Positions 24,999 through 34,423 of a stretch of DNA of 64,000 bases are shown in pieces; position 1 is the stretch's first letter, and each line of letters starts with the position of its first letter. Source of the DNA: Streptomyces ochraceiscleroticus (GTDB lineage: Bacteria > Actinomycetota > Actinomycetes > Streptomycetales > Streptomycetaceae). The position numbers and the translations under genes are program-made. The stretch spans positions 1 to 64,000 of the forward strand of contig NZ_JOAX01000005.1 of NCBI RefSeq assembly GCF_000720485.1. Direction: 5' to 3'. The notes under the pieces were generated by a model, which had not been told where the DNA came from, made no database searches, and saw only the letters and a program-made list of their open reading frames with translations.

Positions 24999-25846
24999 GC
25001 GCCATCGGTTCGTCCCGCCGGCGCGCCGGCGTCGCCTGGCACCTCGGTGCCCTGGCCGTCCTCGCGGTCGTCCTCTACCCGGTGGTGTGGGTCATCGGGG
25101 CCGCGTTCAAGCCCAGCGGCGAGATCGTCGGCAGTCTGGAGCTGTTCCCGGTCCGCCCCGTCCTGGACAACTTCCGCGGGCTGGCCGACGGGATCGCCGA
25201 CATCCCGATCGCCACGTTCTTCGGCAACTCGCTCTTCTACGCGCTGGGTTCCGTGGTCGGTGTGCTCTTCTCGGCCTCGCTGACGGCGTACGCGTTCGCC
25301 AAGATCAGGTTCGCCGGGCGGAAGCTGATGTTCACGCTGATGATCGGCACGCTGCTGCTGCCGTACCACGTGCTGCTGATCCCGCAGTACGTGATGTTCC
25401 AGAAGCTGGAACTGATCAACACCTATGTGCCGCTGCTCATCGGGAAGTTCCTGGCCACCGAGGCGTTCTTCGTCTTCCTGATGGTGCAGTTCATGCGCAA
25501 CCTGCCGCGCGAGCTGGACGAGGCGGCCCGCCTCGACGGCTGCGGGCATCTGCGGATCTACTGGTCCGTCGTGCTGCCGCTGTGCCGCCCGGCCCTCATC
25601 ACCAGCGCGATCTTCACCTTCATCAACGCCTGGAACGACTTCATGGGCCCGCTGATCTACCTCAACGAGCCGGGCAAGTACACCGTCTCGCTCGGGATGA
25701 TGATGTTCCGGGACCAGGAGGGCGTCGCCAACTACGGCGGCATGATCGCGATGGCGTTGGTGGCGCTGCTGCCCGTGCTGGCCTTCTTCCTCGCCTTCCA
25801 GCGGTACTTGATCGACGGCATGGCCACGTCCGGACTGAAGGGCTGA
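24995..25846 (+). CDS. Sugar ABC transporter permease (MalG type)
   Basis: 283 aa, six helices; EAA loop ELDEAARLDGCGHLRIYWSVVLP and the typical C-terminal FQRYLIDGMATSGLKG. Partner of the preceding permease, overlapping by 4 nt. Confidence 0.92.
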   Translation: MSAIGSSRRRAGVAWHLGALAVLAVVLYPVVWVIGAAFKPSGEIVGSLELFPVRPVLDNFRGLADGIADIPIATFFGNSLFYALGSVVGVLFSASLTAYAFAKIRFAGRKLMFTLMIGTLLLPYHVLLIPQYVMFQKLELINTYVPLLIGKFLATEAFFVFLMVQFMRNLPRELDEAARLDGCGHLRIYWSVVLPLCRPALITSAIFTFINAWNDFMGPLIYLNEPGKYTVSLGMMMFRDQEGVANYGGMIAMALVALLPVLAFFLAFQRYLIDGMATSGLKG

Positions 25847-25848
25847 CC

Positions 25849-26451
25849 ATGACGGAGTCCCGGCTCCGGGAGCGGTTCGGGCTCTTCGCCGAGGCGCTGT
25901 TGACCGGGGTGTGGATCGCGATGGCCGCGCTGCCGCTGGTCACCTACCCGGCGGCGTTCGCGGCGGGCGCCCGCCATCTGCGGCGGCACCTGAGCCATCA
26001 GCCGTCCGGCTTCCGGCTGTTCGCCGCCGATGTGCGAGCGGCTGCCCGCAGGGGGTGGCTCGTCGGCGCCGGCGGCTGGGTGGCCTGCTGGCTGATCTGG
26101 CTGGACGTGTCGGCGGTACGCAGCGGACTGCCCGGCGGGCCGCTGGCGGGCGCGGCCGGTGCCCTCGCGCTGTGCGGGTCCGCCGTGGCGGGGCTGCGGG
26201 CGGCCGCGCTCTGGGAGCCCGGCGCGTCCTGGCGGGCGCTGCTGGCCGCCGCGGGGCGCCGTACAGTCCTGGACCCCGCCGGCTCGTTCCTGCTGGTGGG
26301 CGGGGTGGCCGTGGTGGCCGTCTCCGCCTGGTTCAGCCCGCCGCTGGCCATCCCGGTACTCGGCGCCCTCGCCGCGGCGGCGCTCGCCGTGGAGGAACGG
26401 TACGGGCGGCGCAGGGCCGCGGCGGGCCACCCCACGACTTCTCTCGACTAG
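25849..26451 (+). CDS. YesL-like DUF624 membrane protein
   Basis: 200 aa with about five hydrophobic helices (LLTGVWIAMAALPLVTYPAAFAAG near the N-terminus). It matches the DUF624/YesL pattern. yesL belongs to the rhamnogalacturonan gene cluster of Bacillus subtilis, and here too it lies directly after sugar permeases and before an RG-degrading gene. Function unproven; it may assist the transporter or its assembly. Confidence 0.75.
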   Translation: MTESRLRERFGLFAEALLTGVWIAMAALPLVTYPAAFAAGARHLRRHLSHQPSGFRLFAADVRAAARRGWLVGAGGWVACWLIWLDVSAVRSGLPGGPLAGAAGALALCGSAVAGLRAAALWEPGASWRALLAAAGRRTVLDPAGSFLLVGGVAVVAVSAWFSPPLAIPVLGALAAAALAVEERYGRRRAAAGHPTTSLD

Positions 26452-26470
26452 CGAACGGAAAGGAACAACG

Positions 26471-29215
26471 ATGTCTCCGATCCCCCGCAGAGCAATCCTG
26501 AAGGCGGCCGCCGTCGCCGGCGCCGCCGCCCAGTTCAGCCGGGCGCTCGGCAGTGCCACGGCGCACGCCGCCGGTCCGTCCCGCAAGCAGGCCGCCGGCG
26601 GCCCCGTGGAGCTGACCTGGCTGGAGGACGGCGGGCTCGGCGCGGCGCCGGGCTCGACGCTCGGCGTGCCGTGGCCGAAGGGCGCGTACGACAAGGATCA
26701 GACGTTCGCGCTGACGGACGACGGGGGCAAGAGCCTGCCCGTCCAGACCTGGCCGCTCGCGTACTGGCCGGACGGCTCCCTGAAGTGGACCGCGCACGCC
26801 ATCGGGCCGCAGGCGGACGCCAAGAAGTACACGCTGAAGGCCGGTACCCCCGCATCGCCCGCCAAGAAGGTCACCGTCGACCGCAAGGGCGGCACCGTCG
26901 ACGTCGATACCGGCGTCATCACCGCCCGGATCGGCACGAGCGGCGACACGCTCGTGAAGTCCGTCCGCAGGGGCGCCACCGAGATCGCGAAGGACGGCCG
27001 CCTCGTGCTGCTGCGCCAGGGCGAGATCGAGGACGGCGACCAGGGCACCGAGAAGTACGAGCGCTTCGAGAGCGCCATCGGCGAGGTGGAGGTCGAGCAG
27101 GACGGCCCGGTCCGCGCGGTCGTCCGCATCGACGGCAAGCACCGCCGCGGCAGCCGCTCCTGGCTGCCGTTCTCCGTCCGCCTCTACTTCTACGCGGGCG
27201 CCGAGTCCTTCCGCATGGTCCACACGATCACGTACGACGGGAAGCAGGAGCCCGGCGAGGCGAGCGGGGACTTCATCCGCGGGCTCGGCGTGCGCTTCAC
27301 CGTGCCGATGCGCGACGAGAGCTACGACCGCCACATCCGCATCGGCGGCGACGGCACCGGCCTGCTGCGCGAGGCGGTCAAGGGCATCACCGGGCTGCGC
27401 CGCGACCCGGGCGCCGCCGTGCAGGCCGCCCAGTTCGAGGGGAAGAAGCTGCCCGACCCGGCCACCTGGGACCAGCGGGTGACCAGCCGGCTGCACCTCA
27501 TCCCCGAGTGGGGCGACTACACCCTCGCCCAGCTCTCCGCCGACGGCTTCACCCTGCGCAAGCGCACCAAGAAGGGCCACGGCTGGATCGCGGCCGGCGG
27601 CGGACACCGTGCCTCGGGCTTCGGCTATGTGGGCGGCGCGAGCGGCGGACTCGCCTTCGGGCTGCGTGACTTCTGGGAGAAGCACCCGGCCGGACTCGAC
27701 ATCCGCGGGGCGCAGACGGAGGAGGCCGAGGTCACCCTCTGGCTCTGGTCTCCCGAGGCCCCGCCCATGGACCTGCGCTTCTACCACGACGGCATGGGCC
27801 AGGACACCTACGCCGAGCAGCTCGAAGGGCTCAACATCACCTACGAGGACTACGAGCCCGGGTTCGGTACCCCGTACGGCATCGCCCGCACCAGCGAACT
27901 CCTCTTCTGGGCGCACGACACCACCCCGGCGGCCGACGCGCTCGCGCGACAGGTCGAAGCCGTCCGCACTCTGCCCCAACTCGCCGCGCCCCCGCGTCAG
28001 TTCCTCACCGCCGGCGTCTTCGGCCCCGGCCTCTACTCCGAGCCCGACCGCTCCACCCCGGCCAAGGCGAAGATCGAGGACCACCTCGACTTCCTCTTCA
28101 CCTACTACAAGGACCAGGTGGAGCAGCGGCGCTGGTACGGCTTCTGGGACTACGGCGACGTGATGCACTCCTACGACACGGCCCGCCACCAGTGGCGCTA
28201 CGACGTCGGCGGCTACGCCTGGGACAACTCCGAGCTCTCGCCGGACCTCTGGCTCTGGTACGCCTATCTGCGCTCCGGGCGCGCCGACATCTTCCGCTTC
28301 GCCGAGGCCATGACCCGGCACACCGGCGAGGTCGACGTCTACCACCTCGGCAAATGGGCGGGCCTGGGCACCCGGCACGGCGTCCAGCACTACGCCGACA
28401 GCGCCAAACAACAGCGCATCGCCAACACCACCTACCGCCGCTTCTACTACTTCCTCACCGCCGACGAACGGGTCGGCGACCTGATGCACGCCAACGTCGA
28501 CTCCGACGAGACGTTCCTCGTCCTCGACCCCCAGCGCAAGGTCCGCCCCGACCCCGACTACAAGCCCGACCGGCACGCCCTCTCCATCGGCTTCGGCACC
28601 GACTGGTCCGGGCTGGTCTCGGCGTGGCTGACCGAGTGGGAGCGCCGCGGCCCCAAGTGGGAGAAGGCCAAGGCGCGGGTGCTGTCCACCATGGAGACCA
28701 TCGCGGCCCAGCCGAACGGCTTCGTGCAGGGCAGCGGCCTGTACGACCTGGACACCGGGAAGTTCGCCGTCACCGAGAAGCCGGCTGTCAGCGTCTCCCA
28801 CCTCTCCGCCGTCTTCGGCCTCAACGAGCTGTGCGCCGAGCTGATCGACCTGGTCGACAACGAGAAGTTCGAGGAGGCGTACCTCGACTACTGCCGCTAC
28901 TTCAACGCCACCAAGGCGGAGCAGAAGGCACGCTACGGCGCGGACTTCGGCAGCCTGATCCTCTTCCAGGGCCACTCCCGGCTCGACGCGTACGCCGCTC
29001 ACCGCACGGAGGACAAGAAGCTCGCCCAGCGCGCGTGGGACAAGTTCCTCCGCTCCGACGGCTACACGGAGAGCGCGCCCTGGAAGACGGAGAAGGTGTC
29101 CGGGCCGACCGCGCTCGTCCCCGGCAGCGAGGCACCCTGGGTGTCCACCAACGACACCGCGCTCTACGGGCTCGCGGCCATCGAGAACCTGGCGCTGCTG
29201 GGGGAGCCCCGATGA
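26471..29215 (+). CDS. Exo-rhamnogalacturonan lyase (PL26 / YetA-like)
   Basis: 914 aa. A RRAILKAAAVAG Tat-type signal (residues 6-17) precedes a large protein resembling Bacillus YetA and the fungal exolyase PcRGLX of family PL26: N-terminal beta domain with TFALTDDGGKSLPVQTWPLAYWPDGSLKWT, and a C-terminal alpha/alpha region with GFWDYGDVMHSYD, RYDVGGYAWDNSE and WAGLGTRHGVQHYAD. Predicted to release unsaturated galacturonyl-rhamnose from RG-I chain ends outside the cell. AAGGA precedes the ATG at 26471; its stop overlaps the next start. Confidence 0.85.
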   Translation: MSPIPRRAILKAAAVAGAAAQFSRALGSATAHAAGPSRKQAAGGPVELTWLEDGGLGAAPGSTLGVPWPKGAYDKDQTFALTDDGGKSLPVQTWPLAYWPDGSLKWTAHAIGPQADAKKYTLKAGTPASPAKKVTVDRKGGTVDVDTGVITARIGTSGDTLVKSVRRGATEIAKDGRLVLLRQGEIEDGDQGTEKYERFESAIGEVEVEQDGPVRAVVRIDGKHRRGSRSWLPFSVRLYFYAGAESFRMVHTITYDGKQEPGEASGDFIRGLGVRFTVPMRDESYDRHIRIGGDGTGLLREAVKGITGLRRDPGAAVQAAQFEGKKLPDPATWDQRVTSRLHLIPEWGDYTLAQLSADGFTLRKRTKKGHGWIAAGGGHRASGFGYVGGASGGLAFGLRDFWEKHPAGLDIRGAQTEEAEVTLWLWSPEAPPMDLRFYHDGMGQDTYAEQLEGLNITYEDYEPGFGTPYGIARTSELLFWAHDTTPAADALARQVEAVRTLPQLAAPPRQFLTAGVFGPGLYSEPDRSTPAKAKIEDHLDFLFTYYKDQVEQRRWYGFWDYGDVMHSYDTARHQWRYDVGGYAWDNSELSPDLWLWYAYLRSGRADIFRFAEAMTRHTGEVDVYHLGKWAGLGTRHGVQHYADSAKQQRIANTTYRRFYYFLTADERVGDLMHANVDSDETFLVLDPQRKVRPDPDYKPDRHALSIGFGTDWSGLVSAWLTEWERRGPKWEKAKARVLSTMETIAAQPNGFVQGSGLYDLDTGKFAVTEKPAVSVSHLSAVFGLNELCAELIDLVDNEKFEEAYLDYCRYFNATKAEQKARYGADFGSLILFQGHSRLDAYAAHRTEDKKLAQRAWDKFLRSDGYTESAPWKTEKVSGPTALVPGSEAPWVSTNDTALYGLAAIENLALLGEPR

Positions 29216-30252
29216 GACGCACAGCGCTGTGCGCCCTGGTGGCGGCCCTCGCCGTCGGCGGCCTGACCGCCGCTCCGGCGCGGGCCGCCGCGCCCCACGG
29301 CCCGTGCACGGCCGGGGCCACCGGGATCGGCTGCCACTTCGACGTGGCCCCGGGGACGTACGACGTGTCGGTGGTGCTCGGCGGAGCGACGGCGGCGCGT
29401 ACCTCCGTCACCGCCGAGACCCGCCGCGCGATGCTGCCCGAGACGGCCACCACGGCCGGCCGTACGGTCCGCCGGTCCTTCACCGTCGACGTCCGCACGC
29501 CCGAGGGCGAGCCGACCGGCGCCACCGGTACTCCCGGCCTCGACCTCACCTTCGGTGGTGCGGCGCCGGCCCTCTCCGGCATCCGCGTCACCCCGGCCCC
29601 GGCCCGCTCCGTACGCAAGATCCTGCTGGTCGGCGACTCGACCGTCTGCGATCAGCCGGGCGCGCCGTACGCCGGGTGGGGGCAGCAGCTGCCGCAGCAC
29701 CTGCGCCGGGGCGCCGCCGTCGCCAACCACGCCGACTCCGGCGAGAGCACCGTCTCCTTTCTGGCCGATCCCCGGCTCTTCGACACGGTCGAGGCCCGCA
29801 TCCACCGCGGCGACCTCGTCCTCGTGCAGCTCGCCCACAACGACAAGCAAACCGACGAGGCCACCTATCGGGCCAACCTCACCACGATGGTCGACCGCAT
29901 CCGCGCCCGCGGCGGCCGCCCCGTCCTGGTGACCCCGATCGTGCGCCGCTGGTTCAACGCCGACGGCACGCTGAACAACCCCACCGCCCTGCTGGTCAAC
30001 GGCCTCGGCGTGGACCACCCCGCGGTGACCCGGGAGGTCGCCGCCGCGCGTGACGTACCGCTGATCGATCTCACCGCGCGGACCAAACAGCTCGTCGAGT
30101 CGCTGGGCACGGAGGGCTCCAAGGCGCTGTACCTGACCAACGAGGCGCGCGACAACACCCACACCTCCGAGCACGGCGCGCGGGTCTACGCCGAACTGGT
30201 CCGCGACGCGCTGCGCACACAACACCTGCTGCCCGAGCGGGACCTGCGGTGA
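29212..30252 (+). CDS. Rhamnogalacturonan acetylesterase (CE12, SGNH) with extra N-domain
   Basis: 346 aa. Signal peptide (about 1-26, ending ARAAA), a beta-rich module of about 100 residues, then the SGNH esterase: block I GDSTVC (nucleophile Ser), GWGQ, HNDK and DNTHTSEHG with the catalytic Asp/His. CE12 enzymes remove acetyl groups from galacturonate in RG-I, clearing the way for lyases. Overlaps the exolyase gene by ATGA. Confidence 0.88.
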   Translation: MRRTALCALVAALAVGGLTAAPARAAAPHGPCTAGATGIGCHFDVAPGTYDVSVVLGGATAARTSVTAETRRAMLPETATTAGRTVRRSFTVDVRTPEGEPTGATGTPGLDLTFGGAAPALSGIRVTPAPARSVRKILLVGDSTVCDQPGAPYAGWGQQLPQHLRRGAAVANHADSGESTVSFLADPRLFDTVEARIHRGDLVLVQLAHNDKQTDEATYRANLTTMVDRIRARGGRPVLVTPIVRRWFNADGTLNNPTALLVNGLGVDHPAVTREVAAARDVPLIDLTARTKQLVESLGTEGSKALYLTNEARDNTHTSEHGARVYAELVRDALRTQHLLPERDLR

Positions 30253-30284
30253 CCGCGCCGCGCCCCGGACCCCGGAAGGACGCC

Positions 30285-31814
30285 ATGTCACACAGCGCAC
30301 GCCCGGCCCGCTTCACCCTCGACCCCGCCTTCACCGTCGGGGAGGCCGGCCCGCGGCTCTTCGGCGCCTTCGTCGAGCACCTCGGCCGCTGCGTCTACAC
30401 CGGTATCCACGAGCCGGACCACCCCGCCGCCGACGAGGCCGGGCTCCGTACCGACGTACTGGCCCTGATCCGCGAACTCGGCGTCACCACGATCCGCTAC
30501 CCCGGCGGCAACTTCGTCTCCGGCTACAAATGGGAGGACTCGGTCGGCCCCGTCGAGCGGCGGCCCCGCCGCCTGGACCTCGCCTGGCGGTCGACGGAGA
30601 CCAACCGCTTCGGCCTCTCCGAGTACCTCGCCTTCCTGAAGAAGCTGGGCCCGCAGGCCGAGCCCATGATGGCGCTCAACCTCGGCACCCGGGGCGTGGC
30701 CGAGGCACTGGAGCTCCAGGAGTACGCCAACCACCCGGCCGGCACCGAGCTGTCCGAGCGCCGCATCGCGCACGGCGACAAGGACCCGTACGGCATCCGC
30801 CTGTGGTGCCTGGGCAACGAGCTGGACGGGCCCTGGCAGACCGGCCACAAGACGGCCGGGGAGTACGCCCGGCTCGCCGCCGAGACAGCCCGCGCCATGC
30901 GGCAGGCCGACCCCTCCGTGGAGCTGGTCGCCTGCGGCTCCTCCAGCCGGTCCATGCCCACTTTCGCCGAGTGGGAGGCGACCGTGCTCGCCGAGACCTA
31001 CGACCTGGTGGATCACATCTCGTTGCACGCCTACTACGAAGAACTGGACGGGGACCGGGATTCGTTCCTCGCCTCGGCCGTCGACATGGAGTCCTTCATC
31101 GAGGACACCGTGGCGACCTGCGACCACATCGGCGCGCGCCTGAAATCCAAGAAGCGGATCACCCTCTCCTTCGACGAGTGGAACGTCTGGTACATGTCCC
31201 GGGCGCAGCGGGAGGCCGCCACCGCGGACCCGGCGGACTGGCCCGAGGCGCCGCGGCTGCTGGAGGACAACTACAGCGTCACCGACGCCGTCGTCCTCGG
31301 CTCGCTGCTGATCGCCCTGCTGCGCCACGCCGACCGGGTGGCCGTCGCCTGCCTCGCCCAGCTGGTCAACGTGATCGCGCCGATCCTGACCGAGCCGGGC
31401 GGCCCGGCCTGGCGGCAGACCACGTTCCACCCGTTCGCGCAGACCTCGCGGTACGGCCGGGGCCAGGTCCTGGACGTACGGGTGGACTCGCCCACGTACG
31501 CGACGGCGAAGTACGGCGAGGTGCCGCTGCTGCATGCCACCGCCGTGCGCGACCCGGAGTCCGGCGCGGTCACCGTCTTCGCGGTCAACCGGAGCCAGGA
31601 CGCCGCGCTGCCCCTGGAGGTGGCGCTGCACGGGCTGGAGGTGACACAGGTCGCCGGGCACAGTGCGCTGGCCGACGCGGACCCGGAGGCCCGCAACACC
31701 CTCGCCGCGCCGGAGCGGGTCGTGCCGCACGAGGTGAGCGGGACGACGCTCCAGGGCGGCACACTCCGCGCCACCCTGGAGCCGCTGTCGTGGAACGTCA
31801 TCCGGCTGGCCTGA
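30285..31814 (+). CDS. Alpha-L-arabinofuranosidase (GH51)
   Basis: 509 aa, TIM barrel plus C-terminal beta domain. Acid/base Glu179 in LGNELDGPW and nucleophile Glu298 in FDEWNVWY; TTIRYPGGNFVSGYKWEDSVGP is the family N-terminal signature. No signal peptide, so it acts on imported arabino-oligosaccharides in the cytosol. GGAAGGA at 30274-30280 favours the ATG at 30285 over a GTG at 30249. Last gene of operon 1. Confidence 0.93.
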   Translation: MSHSARPARFTLDPAFTVGEAGPRLFGAFVEHLGRCVYTGIHEPDHPAADEAGLRTDVLALIRELGVTTIRYPGGNFVSGYKWEDSVGPVERRPRRLDLAWRSTETNRFGLSEYLAFLKKLGPQAEPMMALNLGTRGVAEALELQEYANHPAGTELSERRIAHGDKDPYGIRLWCLGNELDGPWQTGHKTAGEYARLAAETARAMRQADPSVELVACGSSSRSMPTFAEWEATVLAETYDLVDHISLHAYYEELDGDRDSFLASAVDMESFIEDTVATCDHIGARLKSKKRITLSFDEWNVWYMSRAQREAATADPADWPEAPRLLEDNYSVTDAVVLGSLLIALLRHADRVAVACLAQLVNVIAPILTEPGGPAWRQTTFHPFAQTSRYGRGQVLDVRVDSPTYATAKYGEVPLLHATAVRDPESGAVTVFAVNRSQDAALPLEVALHGLEVTQVAGHSALADADPEARNTLAAPERVVPHEVSGTTLQGGTLRATLEPLSWNVIRLA

Positions 31815-31831
31815 CGGTCCGGCGCATGTGC

Positions 31832-33718
31832 TTACGGAGTGGAGATCCGCGGCCGGGGCGGGGTGCCCATCCCGCTGCCCACGTAGAAGCCGGTGTGCGG
31901 CGGTTGGTTGTAGCCGGAGTTCTGCCAGGCCAGACCGGTGCGGTACATGGTGTCGTGCAGCAGTGTGGTGATCTTCGTGCCGGTCTCGTGGGGTGTGGAG
32001 TAGATCCGCAGGTTACGGTTGTCGGAGGTGCGCCAGACGACCTCCTCGCGCCAGTCGCCGAGGATGTCACCGGACAGCACCGGGGTCGCCTTGGTGCCGT
32101 TGTTGGAGGCCACCGACGCGCCCGTCAGCAGGCGGGTGTCGCCGGACGTGCCGTACTTGTCGATGCGTGTGCCGTCGAGGAGTTCGCGAGTGGTGTCACC
32201 GTCCCACCAGCTCAGGAAGTTGGCCGAGGACGGCTCACGGCCCTTGGCGGCACCCGCCTCGTCGCGCACCTGGGTATCGGAGGCCGACCACATCTCGGCG
32301 CCGGCGTTGCCGGACCAGACGTCACCGGCCACGCCGCGCCCGTTGTCGCAGCAGGCGGCGAGCTTCCAGCGGACCGCGCCGTTCTTCGGGTCGATGAACA
32401 GCTCGGCGGGCTGGCCGCTGGACTCGGAGACCTTGAAGTACTCCAGGCCCGGCGTGCCCGGGTCGAGGTCGGCGAGGTGCTGGGCGTCGCCGTGCCCGGT
32501 CTTCGTGGTCCACAGCCCGGAGCCGTTGTCGTCCACGGCCATCGAGCCATACAGCACCTCGTCTTTGCCGTCGCCGTCCACGTCGCCCACGGAGAGGCTG
32601 TGCGAGCCCTGGCCGTCGTAGCCCTTGCCCTTGTTGGTGGAGGAGTCGGTGTCGAAGGTCCAGCGGCGGGTGAAGGCGCCGTTTCGCCAGTCCCACGCCG
32701 CTATCACACTGCGGGTGTAGTAGCCGCGTGCCATGATCAGCGAGGGCCGGGAGCCGTCCAGATACGCGGTTCCGGCGAGGAAGCGGTCCACACGGTTGCC
32801 GTAACTGTCGCCCCAGGACGCGACGTTGCCGCGCGCGGGCACGTAGTCGGTGGTGCCCATCGCGGCGCCCGTGCGGCCGTTGAACATGGTCAGGTACTCG
32901 GGCCCGGACAGCACGTAACCACTGCCGTTGCGATGGTCGGCGGACGCGCTGCCGATCACCTTCCCCTGTCCGTCGACCGTGCCGTCAGCGGTCTTCATGG
33001 CGACCTCGGCCTTGCCGTCGCCGTCGTAGTCGTACACCTGGAACTGGGTGTAGTGGGCGCCCGAGCGGATGTTGCGGCCGAGGTCGATGCGCCACAGCCG
33101 GGTGCCGTCGAGCCGGATGCCGTCGACGATCGTGTTGCCGGTGTAGCCCGACTGGGAGTTGTCCTTGGCGTTCGTCGGCTGCCACTTCAGGACGAAGTCC
33201 AGCGCGCCGTCGCCGTCGAGGTCGCCCACCGAGGCGTCGTTGGCCTCGTAGGTGTACGCCACGCCGTCCGGAGTGGTGCCGCCCGCCGGGGGAGTGATCG
33301 GCACGTCCTTGTACCCGGCGCGGAACTGTACGGCGTGCACGGAGTCGCCCTGTTCCGTGCCGTTGACGACCGCGCGGACGGTGTAGTCGGCCTGCTCGGG
33401 AGCGCCGGAGTGGAAGTAGTTCGTGGAGTCGGTGATCGGGGCGGAGTTGACCTTGGTGCCGGACCGGTAGACGTTGAAGGAGACGCTGTCCGGGTCGGTG
33501 CCGAGCCACCGCCAGGTGATCAGGTTGCCGCCGCTGGTGTGGACGCTGACCACCCCGCGGTCCAGCTTCTCCGCCTGGCGGGCGGTGGCGGCGGACGAGG
33601 TGCCCGGCAGCACGGCGAGCGCTGTCGCGGCGAGCGCGCCGGTGACGAGGGCGGTGACCAGGGTGCGGCGGCGTCTGCGCCGGTGGCCGGTGGTGCGGGG
33701 TGTCTCGGGGTGCGTCAC
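31832..33718 (-). CDS. Rhamnogalacturonan lyase (PL11)
   Basis: 628 aa. Basic N-region and signal peptide (cleavage after about residue 43, SSAATA), then an eight-bladed propeller with repeated calcium-binding DxDxDG loops (DLDGDGALDFVLKW, DYDGDGKAEVAMK, DVDGDGKDEVLYG) and the PL11 ending ILGDWREEVVWRTSDNRNLRIYSTPHET. Equivalent to Bacillus YesW/YesX, cutting the RG-I backbone by beta-elimination outside the cell. GTG start with AGGAGG upstream. Convergent with operon 1, divergent from the sigma gene. Confidence 0.93.
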   Translation of the reverse strand: MTHPETPRTTGHRRRRRRTLVTALVTGALAATALAVLPGTSSAATARQAEKLDRGVVSVHTSGGNLITWRWLGTDPDSVSFNVYRSGTKVNSAPITDSTNYFHSGAPEQADYTVRAVVNGTEQGDSVHAVQFRAGYKDVPITPPAGGTTPDGVAYTYEANDASVGDLDGDGALDFVLKWQPTNAKDNSQSGYTGNTIVDGIRLDGTRLWRIDLGRNIRSGAHYTQFQVYDYDGDGKAEVAMKTADGTVDGQGKVIGSASADHRNGSGYVLSGPEYLTMFNGRTGAAMGTTDYVPARGNVASWGDSYGNRVDRFLAGTAYLDGSRPSLIMARGYYTRSVIAAWDWRNGAFTRRWTFDTDSSTNKGKGYDGQGSHSLSVGDVDGDGKDEVLYGSMAVDDNGSGLWTTKTGHGDAQHLADLDPGTPGLEYFKVSESSGQPAELFIDPKNGAVRWKLAACCDNGRGVAGDVWSGNAGAEMWSASDTQVRDEAGAAKGREPSSANFLSWWDGDTTRELLDGTRIDKYGTSGDTRLLTGASVASNNGTKATPVLSGDILGDWREEVVWRTSDNRNLRIYSTPHETGTKITTLLHDTMYRTGLAWQNSGYNQPPHTGFYVGSGMGTPPRPRISTP

Positions 33719-33755
33719 GATGCCTCCTGCGGTGCGGGGGTGGTCCGTTGCACCG

Positions 33756-33784
33756 AAGTGGGAGCCGGGCCCCGGAGGGTTGCC
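33756..33784 (-). promoter_or_regulatory. Candidate ECF-type promoter of the PL11 gene
   Basis: On the minus strand GGCAACC (33778-33784) is followed after 17 nt by CACTT. A near-identical GGCAACCCCTCC segment precedes the PL3 gene. ECF sigma -35 elements characteristically contain AAC. The -10 is weak. Confidence 0.35.
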
Positions 33785-33790
33785 GCCCGC

Positions 33791-33819
33791 TTGCCAGGTA
33801 ATGACGGCCCCCTTAGCCT
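33791..33819 (+). promoter_or_regulatory. Candidate housekeeping promoter of the sigma gene
   Basis: TTGCCA (33791-33796), 17-bp spacer, TAGCCT (33814-33819), 52 bp before the sigma start. It differs from the GGCAACC motif, so the sigma factor may not be autoregulated. Confidence 0.4.
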
Positions 33820-33871
33820 GTGTTCGCCCTGCCGGGTGATGGCCGAAATCTCGAACGCGACGGAGGGGTGA

Positions 33872-34423
33872 GTGAACGGGACCGTGCAACCGACGGTGGC
33901 CGGGCGCGCCGACGCCGCGGCCGAGTTCCATGCGTTCTTCGAACGCCATCATGCCGAACTGGCCCGATTGGCGAGGCTGTTGACCGGAGAAGCGGAGGGA
34001 GCGGACGACCTGGCGGCGGACGCGCTGGTCGCGCTCTGGCGCCGCTGGGACCGGGTCCGGGCGGCCGACCACCCCGCCGCGTACGCCCGGGGCGTCGTGG
34101 CCAACCTGGCCCGCAGCCACATCCGCAGCGCGATCCGCGAGCGCCGCCGCATCACCCTGTTCTGGGCCCAGTGCTCCGACCACGCCGAAGCGCCGGACGT
34201 ACCCGCCGTGGTCGACGTCCAACAGGCGCTGCGAACCCTGCCGTTCCGCAAGCGGGCCTGTGTGGTGCTGCGGCACGCCTTCGACCTGTCCGAGCGGGAG
34301 ACCGCGCTCGCCCTCGGCATCTCGGTCGGTACGGTGAAGAGCCAGACCTCCAAGGGGATGGCCCAGCTGGAACGGCTGCTGGGCCCTCGTACCACTACGG
34401 AACTGATCGGCGGGCGTACGTGA
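33872..34423 (+). CDS. SigE-family ECF RNA polymerase sigma factor
   Basis: 183 aa with regions 2 (FHAFFERHHAELARLARLLTG, DDLAADALVALWRRWDRV, AYARGVVANLARSHIRS) and 4 (ALRTLPFRKRACVVLRHAFDLSERETALALGISVGTVKSQTSKGMAQLERLL). GTG start with GGAGGGG just upstream. Overlaps the next gene by GTGA, the usual sigma/regulator arrangement. It sits between a PL11 and a PL3 gene, suggesting it directs pectinase transcription; this is inferred. Confidence 0.92.
   Translation: MNGTVQPTVAGRADAAAEFHAFFERHHAELARLARLLTGEAEGADDLAADALVALWRRWDRVRAADHPAAYARGVVANLARSHIRSAIRERRRITLFWAQCSDHAEAPDVPAVVDVQQALRTLPFRKRACVVLRHAFDLSERETALALGISVGTVKSQTSKGMAQLERLLGPRTTTELIGGRT

Noticed and set aside
30530..33871. A 1113-codon plus-strand open frame
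   Set aside because: It is out of frame with GH51 and antisense to PL11, both strongly supported.
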